Assembly (NCBI RefSeq): GCF_000473045.1
Contig: NZ_AXAY01000023.1
Span: 1 to 64,000, forward strand
Origin: Bradyrhizobium sp. WSM3983
GTDB lineage: Bacteria; Pseudomonadota; Alphaproteobacteria; Rhizobiales; Xanthobacteraceae
Direction of reading: 5' to 3'
Length of the DNA stretch: 64,000 nt
Shown: positions 1-8,321 of the stretch, in pieces
How the letters are laid out: the number at the start of each line of letters is the position of its first letter
Numbering within the stretch: position 1 is the first letter of the stretch
Translations under genes and position numbers: made by a program
Notes under the pieces: model-generated
Told to the model about the DNA's origin: nothing
Database searches by the model: none
The model's input: only the letters and a program-made list of their open reading frames with translations

Positions 1-27
1 TGAGCTGCTGCCGGTTTGATGGACACC
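1..27 (+). repeat. Left terminal inverted repeat of the IS3-family element
   Basis: These 27 bases are the exact reverse complement of 1218-1244. The end begins TGAGCTGC rather than with the more usual TG..CA pattern of some IS3 subgroups. Confidence 0.95.
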
Positions 28-60
28 AAGATTGGGTGTTTCATGAAGCCGGAGGTTGTC

Positions 61-351
61 ATGCAGAGACGGAAGTTCAGTCGAGAGTTCAAGGTTGAGG
101 CGGTCAAGCTTGTCAGGGAGCGCGGGGTGTCGGTGGCGCAAGCGGGCCGAGACCTGGGCGTGCATGAGAACGTGCTGCGCAAATGGGTGAAGGAGTTCGG
201 CTCCGACCCTGTGCAGGCCTTCCCCGGCCACGGGCAGATGAAGCCTGAGCAATTGGAAATCGAGCGGCTGCGGCGCGAGGTCACCAAGCTGAAGGCAGAG
301 CGGGACATCCTAAAAAAGGCCGCTGCCTACTTCGCGAAGGAAGCGACATGA
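61..351 (+). CDS. IS3-family transposase OrfA (HTH protein)
   Basis: OrfA is the DNA-binding half of the IS3 transposase. It is 96 residues with an N-terminal helix-turn-helix (about residues 5-45, ending VLRKWVKEF) and a C-terminal leucine-zipper-like stretch (about 60-85) that normally drives oligomerisation. I chose the ATG at 61 because GGAGG lies at 51-55; an in-frame ATG at 16 would start inside the terminal repeat. The stop overlaps the orfB start in an ATGA (348-351). A programmed -1 shift at 312-318 would fuse it to OrfB. Confidence 0.9.
   Translation: MQRRKFSREFKVEAVKLVRERGVSVAQAGRDLGVHENVLRKWVKEFGSDPVQAFPGHGQMKPEQLEIERLRREVTKLKAERDILKKAAAYFAKEAT
312..318 (+). other. A6G programmed -1 frameshift site (OrfAB fusion)
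   Basis: In the orfA frame the bases read A AAA AAG, the classical slippery heptamer of IS3-family elements. Shifting back one base enters the orfB frame, which is open without a stop from 318 to the orfB ATG at 348. The product would be the OrfAB transposase. Family knowledge supports the role; slippage itself is inferred. Confidence 0.8.
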
Positions 352-1214
352 AGTTCGTCTTCATCGCGAAGCACCGGAATATCTGGCCGGTGGCATGGCT
401 ATGCGAAGCAATGGGCGTGTCGCGGTCGGGCTTCCATGCCTGGCTGAACCGATCGCCCAGCGCCAGATCCCGAAGCGACGAGACGGTAGGCCAGCGGATC
501 AAGGCAAGCTTCCTTGCCAGCGACCGGACCTACGGCGCACGGCGCGTCTGGAGAGACCTTCTGGCGGACGGCGTCGACTGCGGTCTGCATCGGATCGAGC
601 GGCTGATGCGCCTGCAGGCCTTACGGGCGCGGCCAAGGCGCCGGCGCCTGCCGAAGGACGAAGGCAATCGCCAGATAGCGAACGTGCCGGCGAATCTTCT
701 GGATCGTCAGTTTGTGGCCGAGCGGCCGAACCAGAAGTGGATCGCCGACTTCACCTACATCTGGACCGCCGAGGGCTGGCTCTATGTGTCGGCCGTGATC
801 GACCTATTCTCGCGCCGGGTGGTCGGCTGGTCGATGAGCGCCAGCATGACAGCTCAGTTGGTTGCGGACGGCCTTCTGATGGCCATCTGGCGGCGCGGCA
901 AGCCGGATGCCTTGATGCATCATTCCGATCGCGGCAGCCAATACGTCAGCGAACAGTTCCAGCGCTTGATGGCTGACAGCGGCATCGTTTGCAGCATGAG
1001 CCGGTCCGGCAATGTGTGGGACAACGCCGCGATGGAGAGCTTCTTCTCGTCGTTGAAGACCGAGCGCACCGAGCGCAAGACCTATCGAACCAGGAACGAG
1101 GCAAGAGCAGATGTGTTCGACTACATCGAGCGGTTCTATAACGCCGTCCGGCGTCATTCGACGATCGGATACCTCAGCCCTGTTGAGTTCGAGCGCAAGG
1201 TGGGATTAGCTTAA
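348..1214 (+). CDS. IS3-family transposase OrfB (DDE integrase core)
   Basis: OrfB is the catalytic half of the transposase, 288 residues. The N-terminal part is an HTH_21-like segment (about 40-100), followed by the rve integrase core. The catalytic triad is visible as D134 (in WIADFTY), D194 (in HHSDRGSQY) and E230 (in AAMESFF), with 35 residues between the second Asp and the Glu. The ATG overlaps the orfA stop, so it could be translated by coupling as well as by frameshifting. It is intact to its TAA at the right terminal repeat. Confidence 0.95.
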   Translation: MKFVFIAKHRNIWPVAWLCEAMGVSRSGFHAWLNRSPSARSRSDETVGQRIKASFLASDRTYGARRVWRDLLADGVDCGLHRIERLMRLQALRARPRRRRLPKDEGNRQIANVPANLLDRQFVAERPNQKWIADFTYIWTAEGWLYVSAVIDLFSRRVVGWSMSASMTAQLVADGLLMAIWRRGKPDALMHHSDRGSQYVSEQFQRLMADSGIVCSMSRSGNVWDNAAMESFFSSLKTERTERKTYRTRNEARADVFDYIERFYNAVRRHSTIGYLSPVEFERKVGLA

Positions 1215-1217
1215 CCG

Positions 1218-1244
1218 GGTGTCCATCAAACCGGCAGCAGCTCA
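1218..1244 (-). repeat. Right terminal inverted repeat of the IS3-family element
   Basis: It is an exact 27-base reverse complement of 1-27. It starts four bases after the orfB stop codon, as is usual for compact IS3 elements. Confidence 0.95.
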
Positions 1245-1788
1245 AGTAGCACCATGGAACGGCTGGCGGCGACCAGGTTTGCACCGTCCGCAGAGCTTGT
1301 TTCATACCCCGCGGACAGCGCACCTTTGTGATGGGTAGCGGGGGCTGGACGGCAAGCGCGATGGCGCTGATCGCCAATATTGCAAGGACCAGAACAGTAC
1401 GTCAGGCGCGGAGGCGACTCTGGCTATTAGTATGTAAGGCGGATTTGCAGTTCCAACCACGTATGCGGCGGGCGCCATCGCTTCCTCGAGCCGCTGATCA
1501 CTGCCTTTGCATCGATGGCAGATGGTGGTTACGGTTTTCAATGCACAGAGGCGATCAGAGGTTCGGCCCTCAAGCGGCTCGAGCAGTCGGAATTTTCACG
1601 GTCGGCGCAACGAGATTTTTGTCCGCGGCACGTCGCGAGCCGACGGGCATCGTGTTGCACGGCGTCTCGCCGGAAATCAGCTTGAATTGTTTCAGCGATC
1701 GTCCCTACGATGCAAACCGAAGAACGCCTTCTTGCTGCGCGGCGGCGGCCAACACGGAAATCGCCCGCGCCGCAGCCCGCTTCGGGAA
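1245..1788. other. Gap between the insertion sequence and lysR; no gene recognised
   Basis: This 544-base stretch has short overlapping open frames on both strands but none with a recognisable family, a good ribosome site or a hydrophobic leader. The frame of the following LysR gene is open upstream as far as 1507, but that extension is Arg-rich and unlike any regulator, so it is read as non-coding. It may be debris of whatever the IS landed in. Confidence 0.5.
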
Positions 1789-2691
1789 ATGGAGTTGTGC
1801 TTGGATTGGAACGATCTGCGTTACTTCTTGGCCGTGGCCCGGCTTCACAGTCTGACGGAAGCGTCCCGGGAGCTGAGAGTGAGCCAGGCGACGATCGCAC
1901 GTCGGATTGCGGCTCTCGAACATACCATCGGAAGAGGTCTCTTTACCAAGCGCCACGACGGATACAGCTTGACGACCGCAGGCGAAGCGTTGTTCGAACC
2001 CGCTGAGCAGGCGGAGGCCCATCTTCTGTGGTTGGAACGGGGGGCGGCCTTCCCGGCGGAGAGCCTCGCCGGGATCGTCCGCTTGGCGGTTCCGGAATTG
2101 CTGGGCCAACACTTTATCATTCCTTCTCTTGCCACTTTCAGCGAGCGCCATCCCTCCATCCGGCTGGAGGTCATCGCTGACGTGCGCCCGATGCGCTTGA
2201 GCAGGCGTGAAGCCGACGTTCTCGTGCGTCTTGTGCATCCAACGCAAGGAGACTACCTGGTCCGCCGGGTAGGCCGCATCGCGCTCGCGCTGTATGGTTC
2301 GCCGGCGTATCTGGCGGCGCACGGCTCGCCCGCGGTGCCGTCAGATTTGCTGACTCACCGCATGATCGGCTGGGAAGCCGAACTCGGATTCTTGCCATTC
2401 TCTCGTTGGCTGCTGGACGCCTTGCCCGAAACGAACGTGGTTTTCCGCGCCCACACCATGAGCGCACAGTTGGCGGCGGTCGAAGCCAATCTCGGTCTCG
2501 CTGTTTTGCCGGCGTTCGTCGCCAAGAAATTCGGGTTGGTCCGGGTCCTCAAGGAGGAGGCTCCGTTCTCCTCCGACATATGGATGTTGCAGGCGCCGGG
2601 CTCTAGTTCGTTTGCTCGCGTGAGGGTGCTTGCCGACCATGTCGCGGAGGCGCTTCAGCAATCCTCGGCCGAATTCATGGACCTCGGCTAA
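1789..2691 (+). CDS. LysR-family transcriptional regulator (copy 1)
   Basis: This 300-residue regulator has the N-terminal winged HTH (about residues 5-62, with LRYFLAVARLHSLTEASREL and VSQATIARRI) and a C-terminal LysR substrate-binding domain (about 95-295). Length is normal for the family. The ATG at 1789 puts the HTH at the usual distance from the N-terminus; longer starts are rejected. It lies directly upstream of, and in line with, a quinone oxidoreductase whose promoter region holds a 16-base palindrome, a plausible target. It is clearly paralogous to the LysR gene at 14007-14918 (same DWNDLRYFLAVAR start, same VRPM..S and AHTMSAQLAAV stretches), so the island carries two related sensors. 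Confidence 0.92.
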   Translation: MELCLDWNDLRYFLAVARLHSLTEASRELRVSQATIARRIAALEHTIGRGLFTKRHDGYSLTTAGEALFEPAEQAEAHLLWLERGAAFPAESLAGIVRLAVPELLGQHFIIPSLATFSERHPSIRLEVIADVRPMRLSRREADVLVRLVHPTQGDYLVRRVGRIALALYGSPAYLAAHGSPAVPSDLLTHRMIGWEAELGFLPFSRWLLDALPETNVVFRAHTMSAQLAAVEANLGLAVLPAFVAKKFGLVRVLKEEAPFSSDIWMLQAPGSSSFARVRVLADHVAEALQQSSAEFMDLG

Positions 2692-2732
2692 GGGCTCTCT
2701 GGCGCCGTTCCACGACCGAATGCCCGCCGCGC

Positions 2733-2748
2733 TTTTCAATTTTGAAAA
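2733..2748. promoter_or_regulatory. Palindrome TTTTCAA-TT-TTGAAAA upstream of quinone oxidoreductase 1
   Basis: Seven-base arms are separated by two bases, centred 90 bases before the oxidoreductase ATG at 2830 and 49 bases after the LysR stop codon. It contains the T-N11-A dyad that LysR-type regulators recognise, so it may be an operator for the upstream LysR protein. No clear -35/-10 pair was found around it. The symmetry is seen; the role is inferred. Confidence 0.4.
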
Positions 2749-2829
2749 ACGCTTTTGCGTGATTGCCGCTGGTCGGTCAGGCAAAAGAGCAGAAAAACGT
2801 CTTCGGCAGTTTTCTGGAGCATTTTTGAA

Positions 2830-3813
2830 ATGACCACCACCGCGCACGCCTTCAAGTTTTCTCGTACCGGGGGCCCCGACGTACTCGAATGGGTCTCGGA
2901 CCAGGTTCCTCCGCCTGCGGAAGGACAGGTGCAGATCCGCCACGAAGCGATCGGTGTCAATTATATCGACGTCTATCATCGTTCCGGGATATATCCCCTT
3001 CCGCTACCCAGTGGCATCGGCGTCGAGGGAGCCGGCACGATCGAAGCGGTAGGCAGCGGAGTCTCTGACTTCGCCGTAGGCGACCGCGTTGCCTATGCCG
3101 GTGGCCCTCCCGGGGCGTATGCCACGGTCAGAAACGCACCTGCCGCCCGGGTTGTAAAGCTCCCAGCGGAAGTGTCCAGCAAGGCGGCCGCGAGCCTTAC
3201 CTTCAAAGGTTTGACGGTCGAATATCTCATCCGGCGCTGTCACCAGGTGAAGGCCGGGGACTTCGTCCTGTGGCACGCTGCTGCCGGCGGTATTGGCCTG
3301 ATCGCGTGCCAGTGGCTGAAGGCAATGGGAGCAACTGTCATCGGCACGGTCGGAAGCGAAGAGAAAACGAAGCTCGTGCGCGCCAACGGCTGCGATCATC
3401 CGATTGTCTACACGAAGCAGAGCTTCGTCGAGCAAGTGAAGGAGATCACGAAGGGCGAGGGCGTCGCGGTCGTCTACGACTCGGTCGGAGCGCAGACGTT
3501 TGGAGGTTCGCTGGATTGCTTGCGGATGACCGGCACTTTGGTCAGCTTTGGCACCTCCTCGGGGCCGGTGCCGCCGTTCGATCTGGGTGTGCTTGGCGCG
3601 AAAGGCTCGCTTTTCGTGACGAGGCCCTCCATCGCGCATTACACGGCGAAACGCCCGGATTTGGAAAAAGGCGCTGCGGCGGTGTTCGAGGCTATCGAGA
3701 GCGGAACGATAAAGGCCGCTGGGGTTACGGAGTACTTGCTGCCTGACGCTGCTCAGGCGCATCGGGATCTTGAGGCCAGGAAGACTTCGGGTTCCCTGAT
3801 TCTACTTCCCTGA
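2830..3813 (+). CDS. Zinc-independent quinone oxidoreductase, MDR superfamily (copy 1)
   Basis: This 327-residue enzyme belongs to the QOR/zeta-crystallin branch of medium-chain dehydrogenases, which use NADPH to reduce quinones or alpha,beta-unsaturated carbonyls. The GroES-like domain (about 1-125) lacks the Cys/His zinc ligands. The nucleotide fold carries AAGGIG (151-156) followed by GATVIGTVGS. The start at 2830 has GGAG ten bases upstream; a longer upstream frame is non-coding. It is about half identical by eye to the oxidoreductase at 11319-12302, including the GVN.IDVYHR and SGPVPPFDL motifs. It is followed by a second, more distant oxidoreductase. Confidence 0.9.
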   Translation: MTTTAHAFKFSRTGGPDVLEWVSDQVPPPAEGQVQIRHEAIGVNYIDVYHRSGIYPLPLPSGIGVEGAGTIEAVGSGVSDFAVGDRVAYAGGPPGAYATVRNAPAARVVKLPAEVSSKAAASLTFKGLTVEYLIRRCHQVKAGDFVLWHAAAGGIGLIACQWLKAMGATVIGTVGSEEKTKLVRANGCDHPIVYTKQSFVEQVKEITKGEGVAVVYDSVGAQTFGGSLDCLRMTGTLVSFGTSSGPVPPFDLGVLGAKGSLFVTRPSIAHYTAKRPDLEKGAAAVFEAIESGTIKAAGVTEYLLPDAAQAHRDLEARKTSGSLILLP

Positions 3814-3910
3814 TCCTTGTGAATGAGGGAAGCACTTAGTCGAAAGGAAGTAGCCGTATTCGGTCGATGGCGGCACCAGCTCCGGGCCATCCCGTTCGGA
3901 GGAGGAACAA

Positions 3911-4891
3911 ATGAAGGCGGTTCTTGTCGAACAATTCTCGCCGGTTCAGTCGCTCCGTATCCAGGACGTCCCGACCTCAGATCTGCCCCGAGGACGCGTG
4001 CGCGTTCGGATCAAGGCCGCCGGCATCGGCTTCGTCGACGGTCTTAAGGTGCAGGGGCTCTATCAGACCAGAGATCCGCTTCCCTTCGTTCCTGGGATGG
4101 AATTTGCCGGTGTGGTGGATGAGATCGGCGAAGCTGTTTCTCGGGTAGCGGCGGGCGATCGGGTCTTCGGACTGGTTTCAAGGGGAGCGTTGGCCGAAGA
4201 GATCGTGGTGCCGGAAAACGAGCTGTTCAGAATTCCCGAGAACCTCTCTTTCGTTCAGTCCGCCGCGATTCCTGTGAACTATCTCACCGCGACCTATGGC
4301 CTCCAAGAGCGGGCGGCGCTGCGCGGGGGAGAGATCCTCCTGGTGCTCGGAGCGGCAGGCGGAACGGGGACCGCGGCGATCAAGGTCGGGAAGAGTTTGG
4401 GAGCGCATGTGATCGCCGCCGCTTCGTCGGAGGAAAAGCGATCGTTCGCATGTTCGCAAGGAGCGGACGCTGCAATCGACTATACGCTGGAGAATTGGCG
4501 GGAGACGTTGAAGTCGCTCACCCAGGGACGCGCAGTGAACGTCGTTTTCGATGCGGTCGGCGGTGAAATCTCGCCCGTTGCCTTTCGCACGCTGGCCTGG
4601 AAGGGGCAGCATCTTGTCGTCGGGTTCGCTGCCGGAAAAATCCCAGCCCTTCCGTTCAACATCGCCCTCTTGAAAGGAGCCTCGCTCACTGGCGTCGACA
4701 GCGCTCAAATTCGAAAATTTGAGCCGGACGTCTACGACCGACTGATGCAGGATGTTTGCGTCGCCTTGGAAAGGCGGTCGCTCGAGCCGCCGCCGACGCA
4801 CACGTTTTCCTTCGCGAACTTCCAGGAGGCGTTCGAAACGATGAGTGCGCGTCGCGCGAGGGGAAAGATAGTCGTCGAAGTGGCCGACTAG
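3911..4891 (+). CDS. NADPH:quinone oxidoreductase family protein, zinc-independent MDR
   Basis: A 326-residue medium-chain dehydrogenase/reductase with a strong ribosome site (GGAGGAGG just before the ATG). The N-terminal domain has PFVPGMEFAGVV, typical of this branch and without zinc ligands; the Rossmann motif is GAAGGTGTAA (147-156). It belongs to a different subfamily from its neighbours at 2830 and 11319. The substrate is unknown; reduction of an enone or quinone intermediate would fit the island. It lies 97 bases after the first oxidoreductase, on the same strand. Confidence 0.9.
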   Translation: MKAVLVEQFSPVQSLRIQDVPTSDLPRGRVRVRIKAAGIGFVDGLKVQGLYQTRDPLPFVPGMEFAGVVDEIGEAVSRVAAGDRVFGLVSRGALAEEIVVPENELFRIPENLSFVQSAAIPVNYLTATYGLQERAALRGGEILLVLGAAGGTGTAAIKVGKSLGAHVIAAASSEEKRSFACSQGADAAIDYTLENWRETLKSLTQGRAVNVVFDAVGGEISPVAFRTLAWKGQHLVVGFAAGKIPALPFNIALLKGASLTGVDSAQIRKFEPDVYDRLMQDVCVALERRSLEPPPTHTFSFANFQEAFETMSARRARGKIVVEVAD

Positions 4892-5130
4892 GAATACGTC
4901 CTTCAGCGAATAATGCAGCTCGGTCGGTGTGCAAGCGGTGTTCAGACGAAGGTCTCGCTCAAATGCCGATCGCCGTCTTTCATCTTTGCCCACGCTCGTC
5001 GGATGGAAGAATCCGCCACAAGTGCAAAACTATTTTTCACTTTTTTTGATGGCCCCCGCACGAAAACAGGACGAATGAAAGCCCGCGATTATCGTCAAGA
5101 TCGTGAGGTATTCGTGCTCGGGAGTTGTTG

Positions 5131-5832
5131 ATGGCGACCTACCTGATTTGTCACGGAGCTTGGGCCGGTAACTGGGCGTGGAAAAGGATCCGTGACATTC
5201 TTCGCACCGAAGATCACGAGGTTCTCGTTCCGACTTATACCGGCCTGGGCGAGCGCGCCCATCTCACCAACCCGCTGGTGGATCTCGAAACTCACATTCA
5301 GGACGTGAGGAACGTGATCGAGTACGAGGATTTGACCGACATCATCCTGGTAGGTCACAGCTACGGCGGAATGGTCGCCACGGCGCTCGCCGATCGCATC
5401 CGCGAGCGAGTCAGACAGATGATCTACGTCGACGCCTTCGTACCGCAGGACGGAGAGTCTCTGTACGATCTGACGGGCGGCGAATCCAGCTTTGCCGCTC
5501 CCATCGAAGGATGGCTGATCCCGCCGGTGGCCTTGGCGCCGGATACGTCCGCAGAGGACATCGCCTGGACGACGCCCTTGCGCCGGCATCAGCCCGTGCG
5601 GACGTTTTCACAACGGCTGCGACTGTCGCACACGAAACCTGCTTCTCCGCGGTCCTACATTCACTGTACCCGGAAAGCGAATAAGGATTTCTTTCGCCAG
5701 TTCGCCGACCGGTTTTCTCAGGATCCTGAATGGGCGTTCCATGGGATCGACGCCAGTCACAGTCCGAACATCACCAATCCGCGGTTGCTCGCGCAATTGC
5801 TGCTCTCGTATGCGCCGGCTCCATTACCGTGA
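5131..5832 (+). CDS. Alpha/beta-fold hydrolase (esterase-like)
   Basis: This 233-residue single-domain hydrolase starts ATYLICHGAW, giving the oxyanion HG at 8-9. The nucleophile elbow is GHSYGG with Ser77, the likely acid is D101 (IYVDAF) and the catalytic His is H210 (DASHSPN). This short architecture without a cap domain is shared with methyl-salicylate-type and pyrethroid-type esterases; the true substrate is unknown. ATG 5131 was chosen over two upstream TTG codons because GGAG at 5121-5124 is correctly spaced for it. A hairpin terminator follows at 5950-5984. It may hydrolyse an ester or thioester that feeds the pathway. Confidence 0.88.
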   Translation: MATYLICHGAWAGNWAWKRIRDILRTEDHEVLVPTYTGLGERAHLTNPLVDLETHIQDVRNVIEYEDLTDIILVGHSYGGMVATALADRIRERVRQMIYVDAFVPQDGESLYDLTGGESSFAAPIEGWLIPPVALAPDTSAEDIAWTTPLRRHQPVRTFSQRLRLSHTKPASPRSYIHCTRKANKDFFRQFADRFSQDPEWAFHGIDASHSPNITNPRLLAQLLLSYAPAPLP

Positions 5833-5949
5833 TCCAGTTTTTACGAGGTCGGACCGACAGGGCCGCCGAGCGAAACTCGTTCCTGCGACGAGGCGATCGA
5901 CGTTCGGGTCGGTGACGGCGGCCCTCATAGAGGGCTCCTCCCTCTGACT

Positions 5950-5984
5950 CCGCTCTCGCACCGTCGGTGCGGGAGCGGTTCTTT
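5950..5984 (+). terminator. Rho-independent terminator after the hydrolase gene
   Basis: A 13-base-pair stem (5950-5962 with 5966-5978, one G-U pair) has a three-base loop and is followed by TTCTTT. The T-run is on the plus-strand side only, so it should end the plus-strand transcript coming from 5832; it lies just beyond the 3' end of the converging aldehyde dehydrogenase gene. Confidence 0.7.
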
Positions 5985-5995
5985 GCATCACCCGT

Positions 5996-7474
5996 CTAGC
6001 GGACGAGATTGACCGTGATGTTCTTCGTCTGCGTGAAGCTGTCGAGCATCGCGGCGAGGGAGAATTCGCGGCCGAGCCCGCTCTGCTTGTACCCGCCGTA
6101 GGAATGGCCGGGCATTTGACCGCCGCCCTGATTGACCTGTACCCATCCGGACTCGATGTCGCGCGCGGCGCGCAAAGCCTTGCCGATGTCGTGCGTCCAG
6201 ACGTAGGCGGCAAGACCGTAATGGGAATCGTTGGCCATCCGGATTACGTCGTCCTCGTCTTCCCAAGGGATTGCGACCAGCACGGGCCCGAAGATCTCCT
6301 CTCGGGCCAGTCGCCAGTCGTTCGTACCTTGCGCGAAAATCGTCGGACGCAAGTAATAGCCGTCCCCGAGGGACTTGTCGTCGCGTGGGTGGCCGCCACA
6401 GAGCAGCTTCGAGCCGCTCTGCTTCATGCCGTCTTCGATGTAGCCGCAGACCTTGTTGTACTGGCGCTCGTTGATGATCGCACCGACGTCGCTCTCCTCG
6501 GCCAGCGGGTCGCCGACGCGCAGCTTCGAAGTCGCCTCGACAAGACGTTCGAGAACGTTGTCGTAGATCTTGCGGTGAAGGAACAGGCGGGACCCGGCCG
6601 TGCAGGATTGACTTTGACGGGTGAAGCGCATCGCGGCGACGAGCCCTTCTATGACCCAGTCGTCTGTCGCATCGGGGTAGACGATCGACGGACTCTTGCC
6701 CCCCAGTTCGAGCGAGACCGGCAGCACGCGCTTCGCCGCGGCTTCCATGACCAGCTTGCCGACCGCCGTCGAGCCTGTGAACGAGAGCTTGGCGACGAGC
6801 GGATGATTGAGGAGCGGCGCGCCGCATTCCTGGCCGGTGCCGGAAAGCATGCTCAGCGTGCCGGAAGGAAGGACGTCGGAACAGATCTTGGCGAGCTCCA
6901 AAACCGCGAGGGGAGCGTCCTCTGCTGTCTTCATCACCACCGTGTTGCCGGCGCACAGAGCGGGGGCGATCTTCAGCGACGCCAGCAGGAACGGCGCGTT
7001 CCAGGGGATCACGGCGGCCACGACGCCAAGGGGCTCGCGCTGCGTGAAGCTGAGGAGGTCATGGCCAAGAGGAAGAGTTTCTCCCTTGAGCTCAGAGGCC
7101 AACCCGCCAAAGTACCGGAAGATGTCGGCAGCGATCTTGATTTCGGGGCGCGCCTGCGTCCTCAGCGCGTTTCCGGTCTCCTCGGCGACCTGTCGCGCGA
7201 GGTTCTCATGCTCGGCTTCGATCTTTTCGGCGATGGTCTGCAGCAGGCGACCGCGTTCGCGAGGGGGCGTCCGTTTCCAGGATGCGAACGCCGCGTGGGC
7301 CTTCTTGACCGCGAGGTCGACATCCTCGGCGCCGCCGCGCGGCACCGTCGCGATGATCTGGCGGCGTCCCGGATTCTCCACGGCGATGGTTTCGCCGGAT
7401 GCGGCGGGCACCCATTCGCCGCCGATCAACATGAGTTGGCGCCGTACCTTTTGATCGTTGACGACGGTGTTCAT
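5996..7474 (-). CDS. NAD(P)-dependent aldehyde dehydrogenase, hydrolytic type
   Basis: A 492-residue ALDH oxidising an aldehyde to the free acid. Seen motifs are PWNAP (157-161, N159), FTGSTAVG (232-239), the general base E256 in LELGGKSP and the nucleophile C291 in SQSCTAGS. A glutamate at this position is a mark of hydrolytic rather than CoA-acylating ALDHs. One oddity is MKTAE where KPAE is usual. The ATG at 7474 has GGAGG upstream. It follows the GntR gene on the same strand with 60 bases between, and is divergent from the crotonase operon. The likely job is oxidation of the semialdehyde made by the 3-hydroxyisobutyrate dehydrogenase homologue at 10399, which is inference. Confidence 0.93.
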   Translation of the reverse strand: MNTVVNDQKVRRQLMLIGGEWVPAASGETIAVENPGRRQIIATVPRGGAEDVDLAVKKAHAAFASWKRTPPRERGRLLQTIAEKIEAEHENLARQVAEETGNALRTQARPEIKIAADIFRYFGGLASELKGETLPLGHDLLSFTQREPLGVVAAVIPWNAPFLLASLKIAPALCAGNTVVMKTAEDAPLAVLELAKICSDVLPSGTLSMLSGTGQECGAPLLNHPLVAKLSFTGSTAVGKLVMEAAAKRVLPVSLELGGKSPSIVYPDATDDWVIEGLVAAMRFTRQSQSCTAGSRLFLHRKIYDNVLERLVEATSKLRVGDPLAEESDVGAIINERQYNKVCGYIEDGMKQSGSKLLCGGHPRDDKSLGDGYYLRPTIFAQGTNDWRLAREEIFGPVLVAIPWEDEDDVIRMANDSHYGLAAYVWTHDIGKALRAARDIESGWVQVNQGGGQMPGHSYGGYKQSGLGREFSLAAMLDSFTQTKNITVNLVR

Positions 7475-7534
7475 GACGTCCTCCTTTTTTCTCGTTCGAA
7501 CTTCCATCTCGGACGGATCGGTCGCGAAAGACTC

Positions 7535-8218
7535 TCAAGCCCGCCGCCGCATATCGGCGACCAGATCGGCGAAAACACGCCCGCCGATGCTGATGTGATC
7601 GCGCATGGCGGCGGCTGCCGCATCACCGTCGCCCCTCGAGATCGCCTGAACGATCTGCGCGTGATCGGAGAACGATTGGCGTATCCGTCCGGCCTTCGTG
7701 AAGGGATACCGGCGATATACGCGAAGGCGGCTGCGCACGTCCTTGACGCTCGTTTCGAGGTAGTCGTTGCACGAACCTCGGTAGATCAGTTCGTGGAATT
7801 CCTTGTTGATGGCGTCGTACGCCTCGAAATCCTCGGCGGGGATGCAGGCCTCGCTGCGGCTATGGATCCTGGACAGTTCGCTCCGGTCCGACGCCGACAT
7901 GCGGTTCGCCGCGAGCTTGGCTGCCATCGTTTCAAGTTCGGTCATGACTTCGAACATCGAGACGACCTGGTCGACGCTGAGTACCGTCACCATCGCGCCC
8001 CGGCGCTGGCGGAGTTCGACCATCCCGATTGTCGCGAGTTGGATGAGGGCTTCCCGAACCGGGGTTTTCGAGACGCCAAAGCGCTCAGAAAGCGGTCGTT
8101 CTTCCAAACGCGTGCCTGGCGGGAACGAGCCCGCCTCGATCTCGTCGCGAATCCATTTCGCGATCTCTTCCGTTCGGTACGTCTTTCGGTTCAGCAAGGC
8201 GCAATCCATCCCAATCAT
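7535..8218 (-). CDS. GntR-family regulator, FCD (FadR/VanR-like) subfamily
   Basis: A 227-residue repressor-type regulator. The winged HTH lies at about residues 12-78 (LEERPLSERFGVSKTPVREAL) and the all-helical FCD domain at about 85-215, with the His/Asp residues that bind a metal and a carboxylate effector in this family (FHELIY, SDHAQI, MRDHI). It starts at ATG 8218; a GTG at 8221 is equally possible. It sits between the aldehyde dehydrogenase it is probably co-transcribed with and the divergent crotonase operon, so it very likely controls both from the shared AT-rich region 8222-8321. Confidence 0.9.
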   Translation of the reverse strand: MIGMDCALLNRKTYRTEEIAKWIRDEIEAGSFPPGTRLEERPLSERFGVSKTPVREALIQLATIGMVELRQRRGAMVTVLSVDQVVSMFEVMTELETMAAKLAANRMSASDRSELSRIHSRSEACIPAEDFEAYDAINKEFHELIYRGSCNDYLETSVKDVRSRLRVYRRYPFTKAGRIRQSFSDHAQIVQAISRGDGDAAAAAMRDHISIGGRVFADLVADMRRRA

Positions 8219-8269
8219 CACCTTCTAGACGCTACCCCCGACCGCGTCGCGGACCGATCACCGACCCTC

Positions 8270-8315
8270 ACATATTTTTTTTATGTTGACAAATATTTTT
8301 TTAATAGCAAATAAA
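8270..8315 (+). promoter_or_regulatory. AT-rich divergent promoter region with TTGACA box
   Basis: In an otherwise GC-rich window this stretch is almost all A/T, with two runs of seven or eight T. TTGACA at 8286-8291 is followed after 18 bases by AATAAA, a 4/6 match to a -10 box; transcription would then start about at the crotonase ATG, giving a leaderless message, in line with the lack of a ribosome site there. The GntR regulator probably binds here, but I could not fit its usual TNGTNNNACNA operator. Confidence 0.4.
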
Positions 8316-8321
8316 GCACTT

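Larger units (their letters stand above)
1..1244 (+). mobile_element. Complete IS3-family insertion sequence
   Basis: The element is bounded by perfect 27-bp inverted repeats at 1-27 and 1218-1244 and holds two overlapping reading frames, orfA with a helix-turn-helix and orfB with a DD(35)E integrase core. Both frames are open, and an A6G slippery site for making the OrfAB fusion is present, so the copy looks functional. The orfA and orfB wording resembles the IS3 group of the family. The window starts on the first base of the left repeat, so no target duplication can be checked; the right flank begins at 1245. Confidence 0.93.

Noticed and set aside
1507..1788. Upstream extension of the first LysR gene by 94 codons
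   Set aside because: The extra residues are Arg-rich and unlike LysR proteins, and ATG 1789 places the HTH at the normal N-terminal position.
6104..8314. A 736-codon open frame on the plus strand antisense to the aldehyde dehydrogenase and GntR genes
   Set aside because: It is the mirror of two clearly real genes with known motifs, has Arg/Asp-rich composition and no family resemblance. High GC at third codon positions creates such shadows.
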